The notes below the pieces were generated by a model. The model searched no databases. It worked only from the letters and a program-made list of their open reading frames with translations, and had not been told where the DNA came from. The position numbers and the translations under genes were made by a program. A stretch of 53,966 nucleotides of DNA, from the NCBI GenBank assembly GCA_947475095.1, contig CANJLG010000014.1, forward strand, positions 1 to 53,966, in the 5' to 3' direction. The first letter of the stretch is position 1; each line of letters starts with the position of its first letter. This stretch comes from Flavobacteriales bacterium (GTDB taxonomy: Bacteria; Bacteroidota; Bacteroidia; Flavobacteriales_D; Crocinitomicaceae). Of the stretch, positions 6,443 through 16,618 are shown piece by piece.

Positions 6443-9187
6443 CTAAAACAATTTCATTTGATCGTCATCATCCAACTTCTTGGTTAAATCCCATTCAATT
6501 GTCGTGCTTTCAGAAACATCATTATTTGACTGCGTCGTATCAAGTTCGATAGCCAAAGGATTTACATCATTATCGTCATTCTCATCGGAATCGCTTTCAG
6601 CATCATCAAACGAAGGACTTACTGTTTCATCTGCTGGCCACGGTTCAGGGCTTTCATCGATGGGATGCGTGAGAACAATTTCTTTCACTTTTAGCTTTGT
6701 CACCTGATTACCTTGCGCTTTCATTCCTTTTATTTCAATTAAATCAGCAAGATTAAGCACCGTATCGGCAACGTTTTTAGTTTCTTTCAATAACTTATTA
6801 TACACAATTCTTATTTCCGGTCGATAAGCGGTAGAAACAGTATCCATGTAAGAACCTTGGCCTTCACTAATAAATAAAATACGTTTATCGGTGGTTACTT
6901 CACAAAGAAAGCGTTTAACAAAATGCAGCTCTTTAGCTCCATCGTAATAAACCGTAGAAACCGCTCGATCTTGCTCCCACTTTTCAATGTGCAGCATGTC
7001 TTCATCAAAATGCGTAGATAAATCAAAAGAACTTAAGCGATATTCGCCATTTTTATAGAGCGTTAAAATTTTATCACTTCCTTTAAAAGAACCAATAAAT
7101 TTCCCTCTCGATTCGTCATTTAAACGCCCAACGATAGCATCATACCAAATTTTACGTGCTGCCAAAGTGGAACCACCTAACTCTTTCTGTACGATTTTCT
7201 GAACGATTTCTTTAGTTACTCTATTTCCTGCTGAGTTTCTACCTTTGATCAATAATTCACCCAGATCTATATCAAAACGCAAGCGTTTAAGATGCGGACG
7301 AGGTCGTAAAAGTATTGATACAACTTCACGTTCACCATTTGGATGAACGGTGAAATATAGCATCTTTGATCCCTTTGTTCCTTTCGTTAAATCGTATTCA
7401 GTATCGCGGGTGATGGAATTCACATAAAAGCGCTTCATCATCGTTGAACCACCTGCACCATCTTGGTAGAAAAGATGATAAATTGTCCTGGTATCGCCTT
7501 TTTTCCAAACGCTTGCAAAGACCAAATCTTTTCCTACGAATTTTTTATCCGTCACTTTGGTAATCATCATTTTACCACTAGAAAAGAAGCAAATAATATC
7601 ATCAATATCAGAACAATCTCCAACAGGTTCATTTTTCCGAAGTCCATGTCCTATGAATCCCTCTTCATAATCCACATATAATTTTTTATTGGCAATGATT
7701 ACTTTAGAGGCACTAATGGTATCAAAGGCTTTGATTTCCGTTTTACGTTCACGACCAGTTCCGAAGCGTTTTTTTAAATCCTTAAAATACTCGATGGCAT
7801 ACTCCACAAGTGATGCAAGATGCGCTTTAACGATTTCAATTTCCGCCTCTATTTTCAATAAGGCATCATCCGCTTTTGTTGAATCGAATCGGGTAATTCG
7901 AATCATGGGAATTTGCGTAAGCTTTAATAAATCATCATTCGTTATTTCCCGAATGAGTTGTTTTTTAAACGGTTTAAAACGTTCATATAAATACACATAA
8001 AGGGCTTCACGATCTGCATATAGCTTAAAGTCAATATACATTTCATTGTTGATGAACAATTTTTCTAAACTCAAGAAATGCCATTGTTGTTCTAATTCAT
8101 CCAATCGAATTTCAAGTTCCAGTTTTAGCAAACGGACTGTATTATCGGTATTGATCCGAAGTATTTCACTAACACCAATAAAACGAGGCTTATCGCCATC
8201 TATAATCGATGAATTTGGAGCAATAGAAATTTCACAATCAGTAAAAGCATAGAGCGCATCAATCGTTTTATCCGGAGATACACCTGGAAAAAGATGCACG
8301 ATAATTTCAGCAATCGAAGAAGTATTATCTTCAATTTTTTTAATCTTAATTTTCCCCTTATCGTTTGCTTTTAATACCGATTCAATCAAGGAACCCGTTG
8401 TGGTTCCAATAGGAATTTCATGAATGGTTAAGGTCTTATTGTCTAGTTTTTTAATTTTCGCTCGTACACGCACCCTACCCCCACGCAAACCATCGTTGTA
8501 GCCACTAAAATCTGCCATTCCACCATTTGGAAAGTCTGGCAAAAGTTCAATTTTCTTTCCTCTTAAATGATTAATCGATTGTTCTATTAGTTCCACGAAA
8601 TTATGCGGTAGAAACTTACAAGCCATACCAACTGCAATTCCTTCAGCACCTTGAGCCAAAAGAAGCGGAAATTTCATTGGCAGTTGCTCAGGCTCACGAT
8701 TTCTTCCATCGTAAGAAGTTAACCAAGTTGTCGTTTTAGGATTAAATGCAACATGCAGTGCAAATTTAGAAAGGCGTGCCTCAATATAACGCGGGGCAGC
8801 TGCACCATCACCGGTCAATGTATTTCCCCAGTTTCCTTGACAGTCGATCAATAAATCTTTTTGTCCTAACTGCACAAGCGCATCACCGATAGAAGCATCG
8901 CCATGCGGATGATACTTCATGGTGTTACCAATGATGTTAGCGACCTTATTATAGCGCCCATCTTCTAATTCGCGCATGGAGTGCAAAATCCTTCGCTGAA
9001 CAGGTTTCAACCCATCCATCAAAGCAGGGACAGCTCTTTCAAGAATTACATAACTAGCATAATCGAGAAACCAATTTTCATACAAGCCACCAACGGGAAC
9101 TATTTTCTCATCTACTTTTTTACTTTCAAAAGGATGATGTTCTTCGTTTGGTGTACCGTTAATGTCCTCTATTTCGTCCTCTGCCAT
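6443..9187 (-). CDS. parC: DNA topoisomerase IV subunit A
   Basis: The DNA-cleaving subunit of topoisomerase IV (914 residues), which decatenates sister chromosomes. The N-terminal breakage-reunion domain has ALMDGLKPVQRRILHSM. The catalytic tyrosine lies in APRYIEARLSKF (about residue 136). The C-terminal half holds a beta-pinwheel-like DNA-wrapping region, shorter than in GyrA. It ends in a long acidic tail and a final QMKLF, which resembles a beta-clamp-binding pentapeptide. It follows parE by one base and is translated from the same message. Topo IV rather than gyrase is inferred from the adjacent parE-parC order and the degenerate C-terminal repeats. Confidence 0.93.
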   Translation of the reverse strand: MAEDEIEDINGTPNEEHHPFESKKVDEKIVPVGGLYENWFLDYASYVILERAVPALMDGLKPVQRRILHSMRELEDGRYNKVANIIGNTMKYHPHGDASIGDALVQLGQKDLLIDCQGNWGNTLTGDGAAAPRYIEARLSKFALHVAFNPKTTTWLTSYDGRNREPEQLPMKFPLLLAQGAEGIAVGMACKFLPHNFVELIEQSINHLRGKKIELLPDFPNGGMADFSGYNDGLRGGRVRVRAKIKKLDNKTLTIHEIPIGTTTGSLIESVLKANDKGKIKIKKIEDNTSSIAEIIVHLFPGVSPDKTIDALYAFTDCEISIAPNSSIIDGDKPRFIGVSEILRINTDNTVRLLKLELEIRLDELEQQWHFLSLEKLFINNEMYIDFKLYADREALYVYLYERFKPFKKQLIREITNDDLLKLTQIPMIRITRFDSTKADDALLKIEAEIEIVKAHLASLVEYAIEYFKDLKKRFGTGRERKTEIKAFDTISASKVIIANKKLYVDYEEGFIGHGLRKNEPVGDCSDIDDIICFFSSGKMMITKVTDKKFVGKDLVFASVWKKGDTRTIYHLFYQDGAGGSTMMKRFYVNSITRDTEYDLTKGTKGSKMLYFTVHPNGEREVVSILLRPRPHLKRLRFDIDLGELLIKGRNSAGNRVTKEIVQKIVQKELGGSTLAARKIWYDAIVGRLNDESRGKFIGSFKGSDKILTLYKNGEYRLSSFDLSTHFDEDMLHIEKWEQDRAVSTVYYDGAKELHFVKRFLCEVTTDKRILFISEGQGSYMDTVSTAYRPEIRIVYNKLLKETKNVADTVLNLADLIEIKGMKAQGNQVTKLKVKEIVLTHPIDESPEPWPADETVSPSFDDAESDSDENDDNDVNPLAIELDTTQSNNDVSESTTIEWDLTKKLDDDDQMKLF

Positions 9188-9188
9188 A

Positions 9189-11075
9189 TTATGCTATTAA
9201 TTCAATGTCATCGGTTAAATCCTCAAGGGCTAAGGCCTCAGCTGGATCTTTTTCGACCCGAAGATTGTCGATAATAAACTCTTGACGCTCCGGTGTGTTT
9301 TTACCCATAAAATAAGAAAGAATGGAATCAATTGAGGCATCTTTTGTTAAGAGCACAGGTTCCAAGCGAATATCCTCGCCAATAAAATGAATAAATTCGT
9401 CAGGAGAAATTTCACCCAATCCTTTAAAGCGAGTTATTTCGGCGCTTTTTCCGATTTCTTCAATGGCTTTTCTTCGTTCATCTTCAGAGTAGCAATACAG
9501 TGTTTTCTTCTTGTTTCTGACCCTGAACAATGGCGTTTGCAGTACATAGACATGATTTCTTTTCACTAAATCTGGGAAAAACTGCAAAAAGAAAGTAAGG
9601 AGCAACATACGGATGTGCATACCATCCACATCAGCGTCAGTTGCGATGACAATGCGACCATAGCGCAAATTATCCATATCGTCTTCGATATCGAGTGCTG
9701 CCTGAATTAAGTTAAATTCCTCATTTTCATACACCACTTTTTTGGTTAGTCCATAACAATTAAGTGGCTTTCCCCTCAACGAAAACACTGCTTGCGTATT
9801 CACATCCCGAGACTTTGTAATGGATCCACTTGCCGAATCACCTTCGGTAATAAAGAGTGTTGTTTCCTCCCTTCTTTCGTCTTTTAAATCTGTTAAATGC
9901 AAGCGGCAATCACGTAATTTTTTATTGTGGACGCTTGATTTTTTGGAACGATCACGTGCAATCTTTCGAATACCGGCCAACTCTTTTCGTTCCCTTTCAG
10001 ATTGCTTAATTTTTTTCTCAATTGTTTCAGCTACATCCGGATTACGGTGAAGGTAGTTATCTAATTTATCCTTTAGAAAATCATTAACAAAAGCCCTCAT
10101 TGACTTTCCGTTGGGTTCTATTTCTTGCGAGCCAAGTTTAGTTTTTGTTTGAGATTCAAATACAGGCTCAATTACTTTTACAGCAATTGCGGCCACGATA
10201 GACTGTCGAATATCAGATGACTCATAATTTTTATTGTAGAAATCTCGAATCACTTTAGCCACTGATTCCCTAAAAGCGCTTTGGTGCGTTCCTCCTTGCG
10301 TGGTGTGTTGTCCATTTACAAATGAATAATAATCCTCACCATAGGTTTTACCGTGCGTAAAAGCCACTTCAATGTCTTCATCTTCAATGTGAATAATTGG
10401 ATAAAGTGGATCACCATCCATATTATTTTCCAAGAGATCTTTTAGTCCATCCTTTGACTGAAACTTTTCCCCATTAAAATGAAGCGAAAGTCCTCGATTA
10501 AGATAGCAGTAATTCCAAATCATTTTCTCCAAATAGGCCGTTTTGAAGGCATATTTTTTAAAAATACTTTCATCTGGAATAAATTCTACATAGGTCCCAT
10601 TGGGTTCGTCAGTTTTTTCTATTGGCAATTCATTGACTAATTCACCCCGCATAAAAGTTGCTTGTTTCTTTTCGCCATCGCGAACAGCATACAGCATGAA
10701 ATGAGAGGATAGCGCGTTCACTGCTTTGGATCCTACACCGTTCAAACCAACAGACTTTTTAAATGCTTTGGAATCGTATTTTCCGCCAGTATTCATTTTT
10801 GACACTACTTCAACAAGTTTTCCTAGCGGAATACCTCGGCCAAAATCACGAATACTCACCAGGCCACCTTTCACTTTTATATCGACCTTCTTACCGTTGC
10901 CCATTACGTATTCGTCAATACAATTATCAACAATTTCTTTGGCTAAAATATAAATACCATCATCAGCAGCGGCACCATCTCCAAGCTTTCCGATATACAT
11001 ACCCGGACGCAAGCGAATATGCTCTTTCCAATCGAGCGAGCGAATATTATCTTCCGTATATTGATTTTCAGCCAT
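9189..11075 (-). CDS. parE: DNA topoisomerase IV subunit B
   Basis: The ATPase subunit of topoisomerase IV (628 residues). The GHKL ATP-binding domain shows VDNCIDEY, the G-x-G motif RDFGRGIP and the lid [13 protein letters not shown]. The TOPRIM domain carries TEGDSASGS and the metal-binding [12 protein letters not shown], and the C-terminal [10 protein letters not shown] motif is present. It is the first gene of the parE-parC operon. A -7 promoter element at 11093-11100 gives a leader of only about a dozen bases. Confidence 0.94.
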   Translation of the reverse strand: MAENQYTEDNIRSLDWKEHIRLRPGMYIGKLGDGAAADDGIYILAKEIVDNCIDEYVMGNGKKVDIKVKGGLVSIRDFGRGIPLGKLVEVVSKMNTGGKYDSKAFKKSVGLNGVGSKAVNALSSHFMLYAVRDGEKKQATFMRGELVNELPIEKTDEPNGTYVEFIPDESIFKKYAFKTAYLEKMIWNYCYLNRGLSLHFNGEKFQSKDGLKDLLENNMDGDPLYPIIHIEDEDIEVAFTHGKTYGEDYYSFVNGQHTTQGGTHQSAFRESVAKVIRDFYNKNYESSDIRQSIVAAIAVKVIEPVFESQTKTKLGSQEIEPNGKSMRAFVNDFLKDKLDNYLHRNPDVAETIEKKIKQSERERKELAGIRKIARDRSKKSSVHNKKLRDCRLHLTDLKDERREETTLFITEGDSASGSITKSRDVNTQAVFSLRGKPLNCYGLTKKVVYENEEFNLIQAALDIEDDMDNLRYGRIVIATDADVDGMHIRMLLLTFFLQFFPDLVKRNHVYVLQTPLFRVRNKKKTLYCYSEDERRKAIEEIGKSAEITRFKGLGEISPDEFIHFIGEDIRLEPVLLTKDASIDSILSYFMGKNTPERQEFIIDNLRVEKDPAEALALEDLTDDIELIA

Positions 11076-11092
11076 TGTATATTGTGAATTAA

Positions 11093-11100
11093 CAAATTTA
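11093..11100 (-). promoter_or_regulatory. -7 element of parE-parC
   Basis: TAAATTTG on the minus strand matches TAnnTTTG and ends 17 bases before the parE ATG. No -33 TTG was found at the usual distance. Confidence 0.5.
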
Positions 11101-11233
11101 ACAAGATATCCTACTAATTTAACACTGATAATCAGTAGTTATACACTAAATTTCGTTGAAAACAAGCACGAATATTAAAATCACAAAGAGTAGAAAAGGT
11201 TCGTGACAAAAAAGCAACAGAAGTGGACAAAAA

Positions 11234-11256
11234 AAAAGCCGCAAGAAGCGGCTTTT
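11234..11256 (-). terminator. Terminator of secDF
   Basis: The perfect stem AAAAGCCGC/GCGGCTTTT with a 5-base loop (11234-11256) is followed on the minus strand by a long T-run. It sits 23 bases after the secDF stop codon and separates secDF from parE. Confidence 0.88.
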
Positions 11257-11279
11257 AAAAGTAATACAATGGCAACGAT

Positions 11280-14225
11280 TTAAGCTTTCAAACGCTTCGA
11301 GAAATCGATCAAAATCGGTGTTGCAACACAAAGTGACGAATACGTACCAATAACAACTCCAACGAGCAAGGCAAATAAGAATCCTTTAATGGCTGGACCA
11401 CCGAAAATAAACATAATTAAAACCACGACAAATAAGATCATTGAAGTATTAAAGGTTCTACTCAAAGTTGTATTTAATGACTTATTGATAATATCATAAT
11501 GATGATCCTCTTCCTTACTGTTTCGGAGATTCTCACGAATTCTATCAAATACAATAACTGTATCGTTCATGGAATAGCCAATGACCGTCAAAATAGCAGC
11601 GATAAAGGCCTGATTTACATCCAAGCTAAATGGTAAATAACCATGTAAAAGCGAAAATATAGATATTACAAAGAACGCATCATGAGCTAAACCAACAATA
11701 GCGCCGAGTGAATATTGCCAATGCCCAAATCGAAGGAAGATATACGCGAAGATTGCGACTAAAGCAAGACCGATAGCCCAAGCTGAAGACCTCCATAATT
11801 CACTTGAAACGGAAGCGGAAACTGTCCTAGATTCATCAACGGTGTATTTACCCATTTTTCCTTTACAAGCATCTAAACCTTGCTTTATTTTGTTAGTTGC
11901 ATCAACAGTGGCTGCATCCTCTTTCAATTTGTAATTCGTAATGATTTCAACCTTGTAATCCGTCCCTTTTGTTTTAAGATCAATAGAAGCGACTTCGCCA
12001 TTTTCGACCAAAAATTTAGAAAGATTAGCACGCATGTATTCAATATCGGCTTTTTTCTCAAACTTCACAACGCATGTTCTACCGCCTGTAAATTCTACAC
12101 TTTGTTTTAAACCGCGAGTAAACATTCCGATTACCCCTAAAATGGTAACAGAAATCGAAAAAATATAAAAATACTTGCGTTTTCCAATCCAATCAAACTT
12201 AATGTTTTGAAATAATCCTTTAGAAAATTTAGTAAAAAAGGTAATTCCTTGTCCTTTTTTCATCCATGAATAAATTATCAATTTTGAAATGATAATAGCA
12301 GAGAACATGGAGGTAAAAATACCGATGATTAAAGTGGTTGCAAAGGATTCAATCTCACCTGTACCAAATATTTTTAAGATAATTGCAACTAGCAAGTGGG
12401 TAACATTTGCATCGATAATGGAGGGCAATGCTTTCTTAAAACCAACATCTACCGATCCGGCCAAGTCCATGCCTTTATATTGTTCTTCTCGTATTCGTTC
12501 AAATATCAAGATATTGGCATCGACTGCTGTTCCAATCGTAAGAACAATACCCGCTATACCCGCTAAGGTTAATACCGCACCAAAAGAGGCTAAAAATCCG
12601 AATATAAAAATCACATTGATTGTTAGCGCAATATTCGCTGCTAAGCCTGATTTTCCGTAGTAGAAATACATATAAAATAATACGGCAATAAATGCAAAGG
12701 CAAAGGAAACCAATCCCGCTTTAGAGTTTTCTTTTCCGATGGTTGGTCCAACCTTCATTTGTTCTTTGATAATGCAAGGTGCGGGTAATGCACCACCATT
12801 TAACAAACCTGATAAATCTTCTGCTTCTTCAAATGTGAAACTTCCAGAAATCTGGGTATTACCTGAAGTAATGGGATTAATAACAGTTGGAGCACTAAAC
12901 ACCAAATTATCCATCGAGATAGCGATGATTCGTTTAACATTTTCAGTCGTCATTTTTCCCCAAGCATCAGAACCATCTGACGTCATTTGAAGGTCTACTG
13001 TAATCTTACCATCACGCTGATCAAATCCTGTAGAAGCTTTTAAAATGTGAGCTCCATTCACCTTTGCTTTTCCTGACTCTGGCACTTTACATGCATACAG
13101 CATGTATCCTTTCTTTTTAGACTTCTTATCTAATTCTTCTTGCTCAGCACCCCACATAAATCGGATATTGGGAGGAAAAGCAGCCATCACATCATTTCGA
13201 CGCAAAAGTTTTTCAACCAATATCTTATCATTTACCGCAACAATACCAATAGCATTGTCACCGATGGGTTGAATTAAATCACTTAATCCTTTTTTACCGT
13301 TATCTTTCAGGGAGCCTAAACTTTCTTTTGGAAGTGTATCATTAACCTTAGATGTATCATCGGATTCAACTACTTCTTCTGTTTTGGATATCACATTGGC
13401 AGCATCCATTTCTATTTTGATTTCTTGAGGCGTATACGTTTCAAAAAATTCCAAATTAGCGGTAGATTGTAATTTCTGAGCAACCGTCGTTTCATCTTGA
13501 ACACCAGGAAGTTCAATATAAAGTCGATTATTTGCACCATCTTTCTGGATATTCGGCTGTGCAACACCGAATTGATTAATTCTACGACTCATTATTTGCT
13601 CTACTCCATCCATTGATGAAGAGATCAATTTCCGGAAATAATCCTCTACTTGAGCATCTGTTGAGCGTATACCTAGGCCTTCTGCTTTGAATACATAATT
13701 TAGAGCAATTCCGGGGTTTGATTTCTTGTACTCAGTAATAAAAGCATCTAAAAAATCCTTGCTATTTTGCTTTAAGGCTGCTTCATATGGCTTACGAAAT
13801 TTTAAATCCCTGGGATTTTTTGCATAATTCTTAATTAATTCTGGAAGGGAAATCTCTAGAGTAACGCTCATTCCACCTACTAAATCCAATCCAAAAGCTA
13901 ATGAACGCTTTTTAACTTGAGAAAAAGTAGAGCCAAAAACAGGATAAACTTCTTTATCTGCTTTTTCACGAAGAATCTCATTAAGAAAAGCCGCTTTTGC
14001 TAAATCACCAGCATCAGACTGATTGAAATCTATTTTAGTATTATTGGATAAATAGGCAATCCCATTATTCTTTTGGGCCTCTAAACGCAAGGCTTTAACT
14101 TTTTGATTCGCTTTTATTTCAGCATCAGCCTCAATATTACTAGCTACCCAAGTAAAAGATAGTTGATACAAACATACTGCAATAAGTGTTATACTTATAA
14201 ACCAAAAAAATCCTTTATTTCTCAT
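11280..14225 (-). CDS. secDF: SecDF, fused protein-export membrane subunits
   Basis: A 981-residue fusion of SecD and SecF, the proton-driven accessory subunits that pull preproteins through SecYEG. An N-terminal membrane segment (residues 6-28) is followed by a large periplasmic domain containing GLDLVGGMSVTLE (SecD signature) and INQFGVAQPNIQ. Six membrane segments follow, with TIGTAVDANILIFERIREE. The SecF half begins near residue 675 with a new membrane segment, includes VEFTGGRTCVVKFEK and ends with SMNDTVIVFDRIRENLR. The single-chain form is usual in Bacteroidota. It has its own promoter (14258-14288) and terminator. Confidence 0.96.
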   Translation of the reverse strand: MRNKGFFWFISITLIAVCLYQLSFTWVASNIEADAEIKANQKVKALRLEAQKNNGIAYLSNNTKIDFNQSDAGDLAKAAFLNEILREKADKEVYPVFGSTFSQVKKRSLAFGLDLVGGMSVTLEISLPELIKNYAKNPRDLKFRKPYEAALKQNSKDFLDAFITEYKKSNPGIALNYVFKAEGLGIRSTDAQVEDYFRKLISSSMDGVEQIMSRRINQFGVAQPNIQKDGANNRLYIELPGVQDETTVAQKLQSTANLEFFETYTPQEIKIEMDAANVISKTEEVVESDDTSKVNDTLPKESLGSLKDNGKKGLSDLIQPIGDNAIGIVAVNDKILVEKLLRRNDVMAAFPPNIRFMWGAEQEELDKKSKKKGYMLYACKVPESGKAKVNGAHILKASTGFDQRDGKITVDLQMTSDGSDAWGKMTTENVKRIIAISMDNLVFSAPTVINPITSGNTQISGSFTFEEAEDLSGLLNGGALPAPCIIKEQMKVGPTIGKENSKAGLVSFAFAFIAVLFYMYFYYGKSGLAANIALTINVIFIFGFLASFGAVLTLAGIAGIVLTIGTAVDANILIFERIREEQYKGMDLAGSVDVGFKKALPSIIDANVTHLLVAIILKIFGTGEIESFATTLIIGIFTSMFSAIIISKLIIYSWMKKGQGITFFTKFSKGLFQNIKFDWIGKRKYFYIFSISVTILGVIGMFTRGLKQSVEFTGGRTCVVKFEKKADIEYMRANLSKFLVENGEVASIDLKTKGTDYKVEIITNYKLKEDAATVDATNKIKQGLDACKGKMGKYTVDESRTVSASVSSELWRSSAWAIGLALVAIFAYIFLRFGHWQYSLGAIVGLAHDAFFVISIFSLLHGYLPFSLDVNQAFIAAILTVIGYSMNDTVIVFDRIRENLRNSKEEDHHYDIINKSLNTTLSRTFNTSMILFVVVLIMFIFGGPAIKGFLFALLVGVVIGTYSSLCVATPILIDFSKRLKA

Positions 14226-14257
14226 TGAATTAAATTTTTAACCATTTTTTAAGGGTG

Positions 14258-14288
14258 CAAATATAAGATTTACGATTGGTAAAATCAA
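14258..14288 (-). promoter_or_regulatory. secDF promoter
   Basis: On the minus strand, TTG (14286-14288), a 20-bp spacer and TATATTTG (14258-14265) fit the Bacteroidota housekeeping promoter TTG-N17-23-TAnnTTTG. It is one of the most complete matches in the window. The leader would be about 27 bases. Confidence 0.75.
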
Positions 14289-14344
14289 CTATCCCTATGA
14301 CTATTTGAGTGTACATGAAGGAATTTATGCCAAATAGCCCGCAA

Positions 14345-15472
14345 TTACCTTAAATCATTAGAAAAACGAATAATTTTCTCACTAAAATTCACCCAGTTGT
14401 TTTCGGCATTATGCATTTTAATAGTTTTAGCAAAAACTTCTTTCACCTTTGCATCAAAATAATGCTGTATTGAGAGGAATAGTGCCTGATCACTTACCTC
14501 ATCGACAACTAAACCTGTTTCATTATGTGAAATTGTTTCAGCTAAACCTCCAACATTAGTAGCAATTAGAGGTAATTCGAAATGGTGAGAAATACTCGTT
14601 ATACCGCTTTGGGTGGCTGTCTTATATGGTAAAACACAAACATCAGCAGCAGAAAAATAATCTTTTACGCTACCATCACTGATATAATTATTATGCAAGC
14701 TTATTCTATTAATCAAGCCTAAGCGCTCGATTATTTCTTCATACTTGGCAAAACTACCATAAACTTCTCCTGCTACGATAAGGTGATAATCATCGGAAAG
14801 CAGCGCCATGGCTTCAAGCAAAATATCTAAACCCTTGTAATCTCGGATGATACCGAAAAACAACAAGATATTTTTTCCTTCAATGTGTTCTAAGCCTAAA
14901 TTTTCTAAGGCTTTAATGCGTGTTAATTTTTCACCAAAATGGTTATAAACAGGATGCGGTATGTGCAGATATTTAGCATTTGGTAGGTAGTGCAACAAAT
15001 CCTTTAACACTTTTTCAGACATCACGATAAATCCATCGTTGCGCTTCAGGAAATAACGATTACACCAATTATCAAAAAATCTTTTTTCGTGCGGAATAAC
15101 ATTATCTAAAATAGAAATCCGAACGGTATTTTTCGACTGGCGACCCAAAACAAAGCCCAAACTTGGAGCGAAAAAAGTCATCCAATATTTCGTTATGATT
15201 AAATCTGGCTTCATTTTCCGAACACGCCTTGCCGTCAAAAAATAGGTGAAAGGATTGATGGTATCCAAGCATCTAGTAGATGGAATGGGATCGGCTGCAT
15301 CATTTTCTGCTACCAATTGTGTTTTCCCAGGAAATAATATAGTTGGATATTGTCTCGAAAAAGTAAGTGCTTCGACTTCGTGTTGCTTCTCCATTTCACG
15401 ATAAACTAAAGCATTAAACTGAGCAATCCCTCCCCGGAATGGATAAAACGTAGAAAGAAATATAATTCTCAT
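14345..15472 (-). CDS. Family 4 glycosyltransferase
   Basis: A GT-B retaining glycosyltransferase of 375 residues. The N-terminus shows the glycine-rich acceptor-side loop FYPFRGGIAQFN. The C-terminal nucleotide-sugar domain has LLFFGIIRDYKGLDILLEA and, near residue 285, ADVCVLPYKTATQSGI followed by ELPLIATNVGGLAE. It probably transfers a sugar from a nucleotide donor onto a surface glycan or LPS precursor at the cytoplasmic face of the inner membrane. It starts eight bases after the GT9 stop, so it is the last gene of that message. The specific sugar is unknown. Confidence 0.88.
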   Translation of the reverse strand: MRIIFLSTFYPFRGGIAQFNALVYREMEKQHEVEALTFSRQYPTILFPGKTQLVAENDAADPIPSTRCLDTINPFTYFLTARRVRKMKPDLIITKYWMTFFAPSLGFVLGRQSKNTVRISILDNVIPHEKRFFDNWCNRYFLKRNDGFIVMSEKVLKDLLHYLPNAKYLHIPHPVYNHFGEKLTRIKALENLGLEHIEGKNILLFFGIIRDYKGLDILLEAMALLSDDYHLIVAGEVYGSFAKYEEIIERLGLINRISLHNNYISDGSVKDYFSAADVCVLPYKTATQSGITSISHHFELPLIATNVGGLAETISHNETGLVVDEVSDQALFLSIQHYFDAKVKEVFAKTIKMHNAENNWVNFSEKIIRFSNDLR

Positions 15473-15480
15473 ACTTTAAG

Positions 15481-16569
15481 TTATAGCAAGTGCTTTAAGG
15501 CATTAACAACTGTTTCCGATTCAATTGTTAGCATGCAAGGTTTGTCAAACTGACACGTATTTCCGAAGTAACATTGACACGGTGCAGGAGGTCCTACCAA
15601 CACACCACGCCCATACAACTCAAACTCATGGGAATTAAAAATCGTATTCATCAGCACCATTTTTTTCTTCAGCGCAGTGGCAATATGCATCATCATAGTT
15701 ACTTGCGTGATTATGACCTCACAATTATTGCTTAGTGCTATAAATTCTTCCAAAGAAAAATGACCTGGATAATAACAATTAGCAGCCTTACTTAATTTTT
15801 GATTTTTAACATGCTCCAGTTCTCCGCCTAAAAATATTGGAAAATATCCTACTTCTTTTAATGCCTCTGCCGTTTGCTGCCATCTTTCATCTGACCATAA
15901 GCGTGTATTCCATCGAGGACCACAACCCGTATTTAGACCAACAACAATTTTTCCTTCCGATAATTCTGACAACTTCACTTTCCATGAAGCAGCCATTTCC
16001 TCATTCAAATGAATGATATATTCTTCTTTATTAAAGGTAAAGTGACATATTTCAAAAATCTCTTCAAGGTAACTTTTCGTATTTTCCTTAGATAAGGAAT
16101 CAAAATATCCGGTTAACAGTTTGCGTTCCGCTGCCGGTGTACATGCTGCGATATGGCCTTCCTTCCATGTAAAACCAAATTTTTCTTCGGCAGTAATTAA
16201 GGAAGTTAGCAGGCAAGCTTCCTTGTCTTTATCCAAGTTTATGACGATATCAAATGCAGAATGCTGCAAATTGAAAAGCGACACTTCATTCAAACTAAGC
16301 AGTTCATCAATACTGTGTTTGGGAAGAATCGAAGGACTAAGCGTGAGCCAGGTAATATGAGCGCCACTGTAGCTTGCTCGCAATTTTTCTATCAATGGTG
16401 TCGTGCGAATCACATCACCTAATGCACCAAGTTTAATGATTAATATCCGTTTTTGAATGGCTTGATAATGCGAACAGTTTGTACAAATTGATCCATCTAT
16501 TTTATTGGGTTTGCATGGAATACTCCCTCTAAAATGTATGCAATCAAATTTAGTTTCGTGGTGGTTCAT
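15481..16569 (-). CDS. Family 9 (heptosyltransferase-like) glycosyltransferase with Cys-rich N-terminus
   Basis: A 362-residue GT9 protein. The classic N-terminal motif RILIIKLGALGDVIRTTPL begins near residue 41. The donor domain has VGLNTGCGPRWNTRLW and the ending NNCEVIITQVTMMMHIATALKK. Before the GT domain there is a short four-Cys segment (about residues 10-32) and near the C-terminus a second Cys cluster (CQCYFGNTC...C). The eight cysteines may form metal or disulfide sites and recur in a GT9 subgroup. The donor may be a heptose, but heptose genes are not shown here. It has its own promoter and precedes the GT4 gene. Confidence 0.88.
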   Translation of the reverse strand: MNHHETKFDCIHFRGSIPCKPNKIDGSICTNCSHYQAIQKRILIIKLGALGDVIRTTPLIEKLRASYSGAHITWLTLSPSILPKHSIDELLSLNEVSLFNLQHSAFDIVINLDKDKEACLLTSLITAEEKFGFTWKEGHIAACTPAAERKLLTGYFDSLSKENTKSYLEEIFEICHFTFNKEEYIIHLNEEMAASWKVKLSELSEGKIVVGLNTGCGPRWNTRLWSDERWQQTAEALKEVGYFPIFLGGELEHVKNQKLSKAANCYYPGHFSLEEFIALSNNCEVIITQVTMMMHIATALKKKMVLMNTIFNSHEFELYGRGVLVGPPAPCQCYFGNTCQFDKPCMLTIESETVVNALKHLL

Positions 16570-16585
16570 TCGTTATAGCTTAGGG

Positions 16586-16615
16586 CAAAAATAAACGATT
16601 GCTGGCAATTGCCAA
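16586..16615 (-). promoter_or_regulatory. Promoter of the GT9-GT4 pair with embedded palindrome
   Basis: On the minus strand, TTG (16613-16615), a 19-bp spacer and TATTTTTG (16586-16593) match the Bacteroidota promoter. The spacer holds the perfect palindrome TGGCAATTGCCA (16603-16614), which overlaps the -33 base triplet. It could be an operator. Confidence 0.65.
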
Positions 16616-16618
16616 GCA

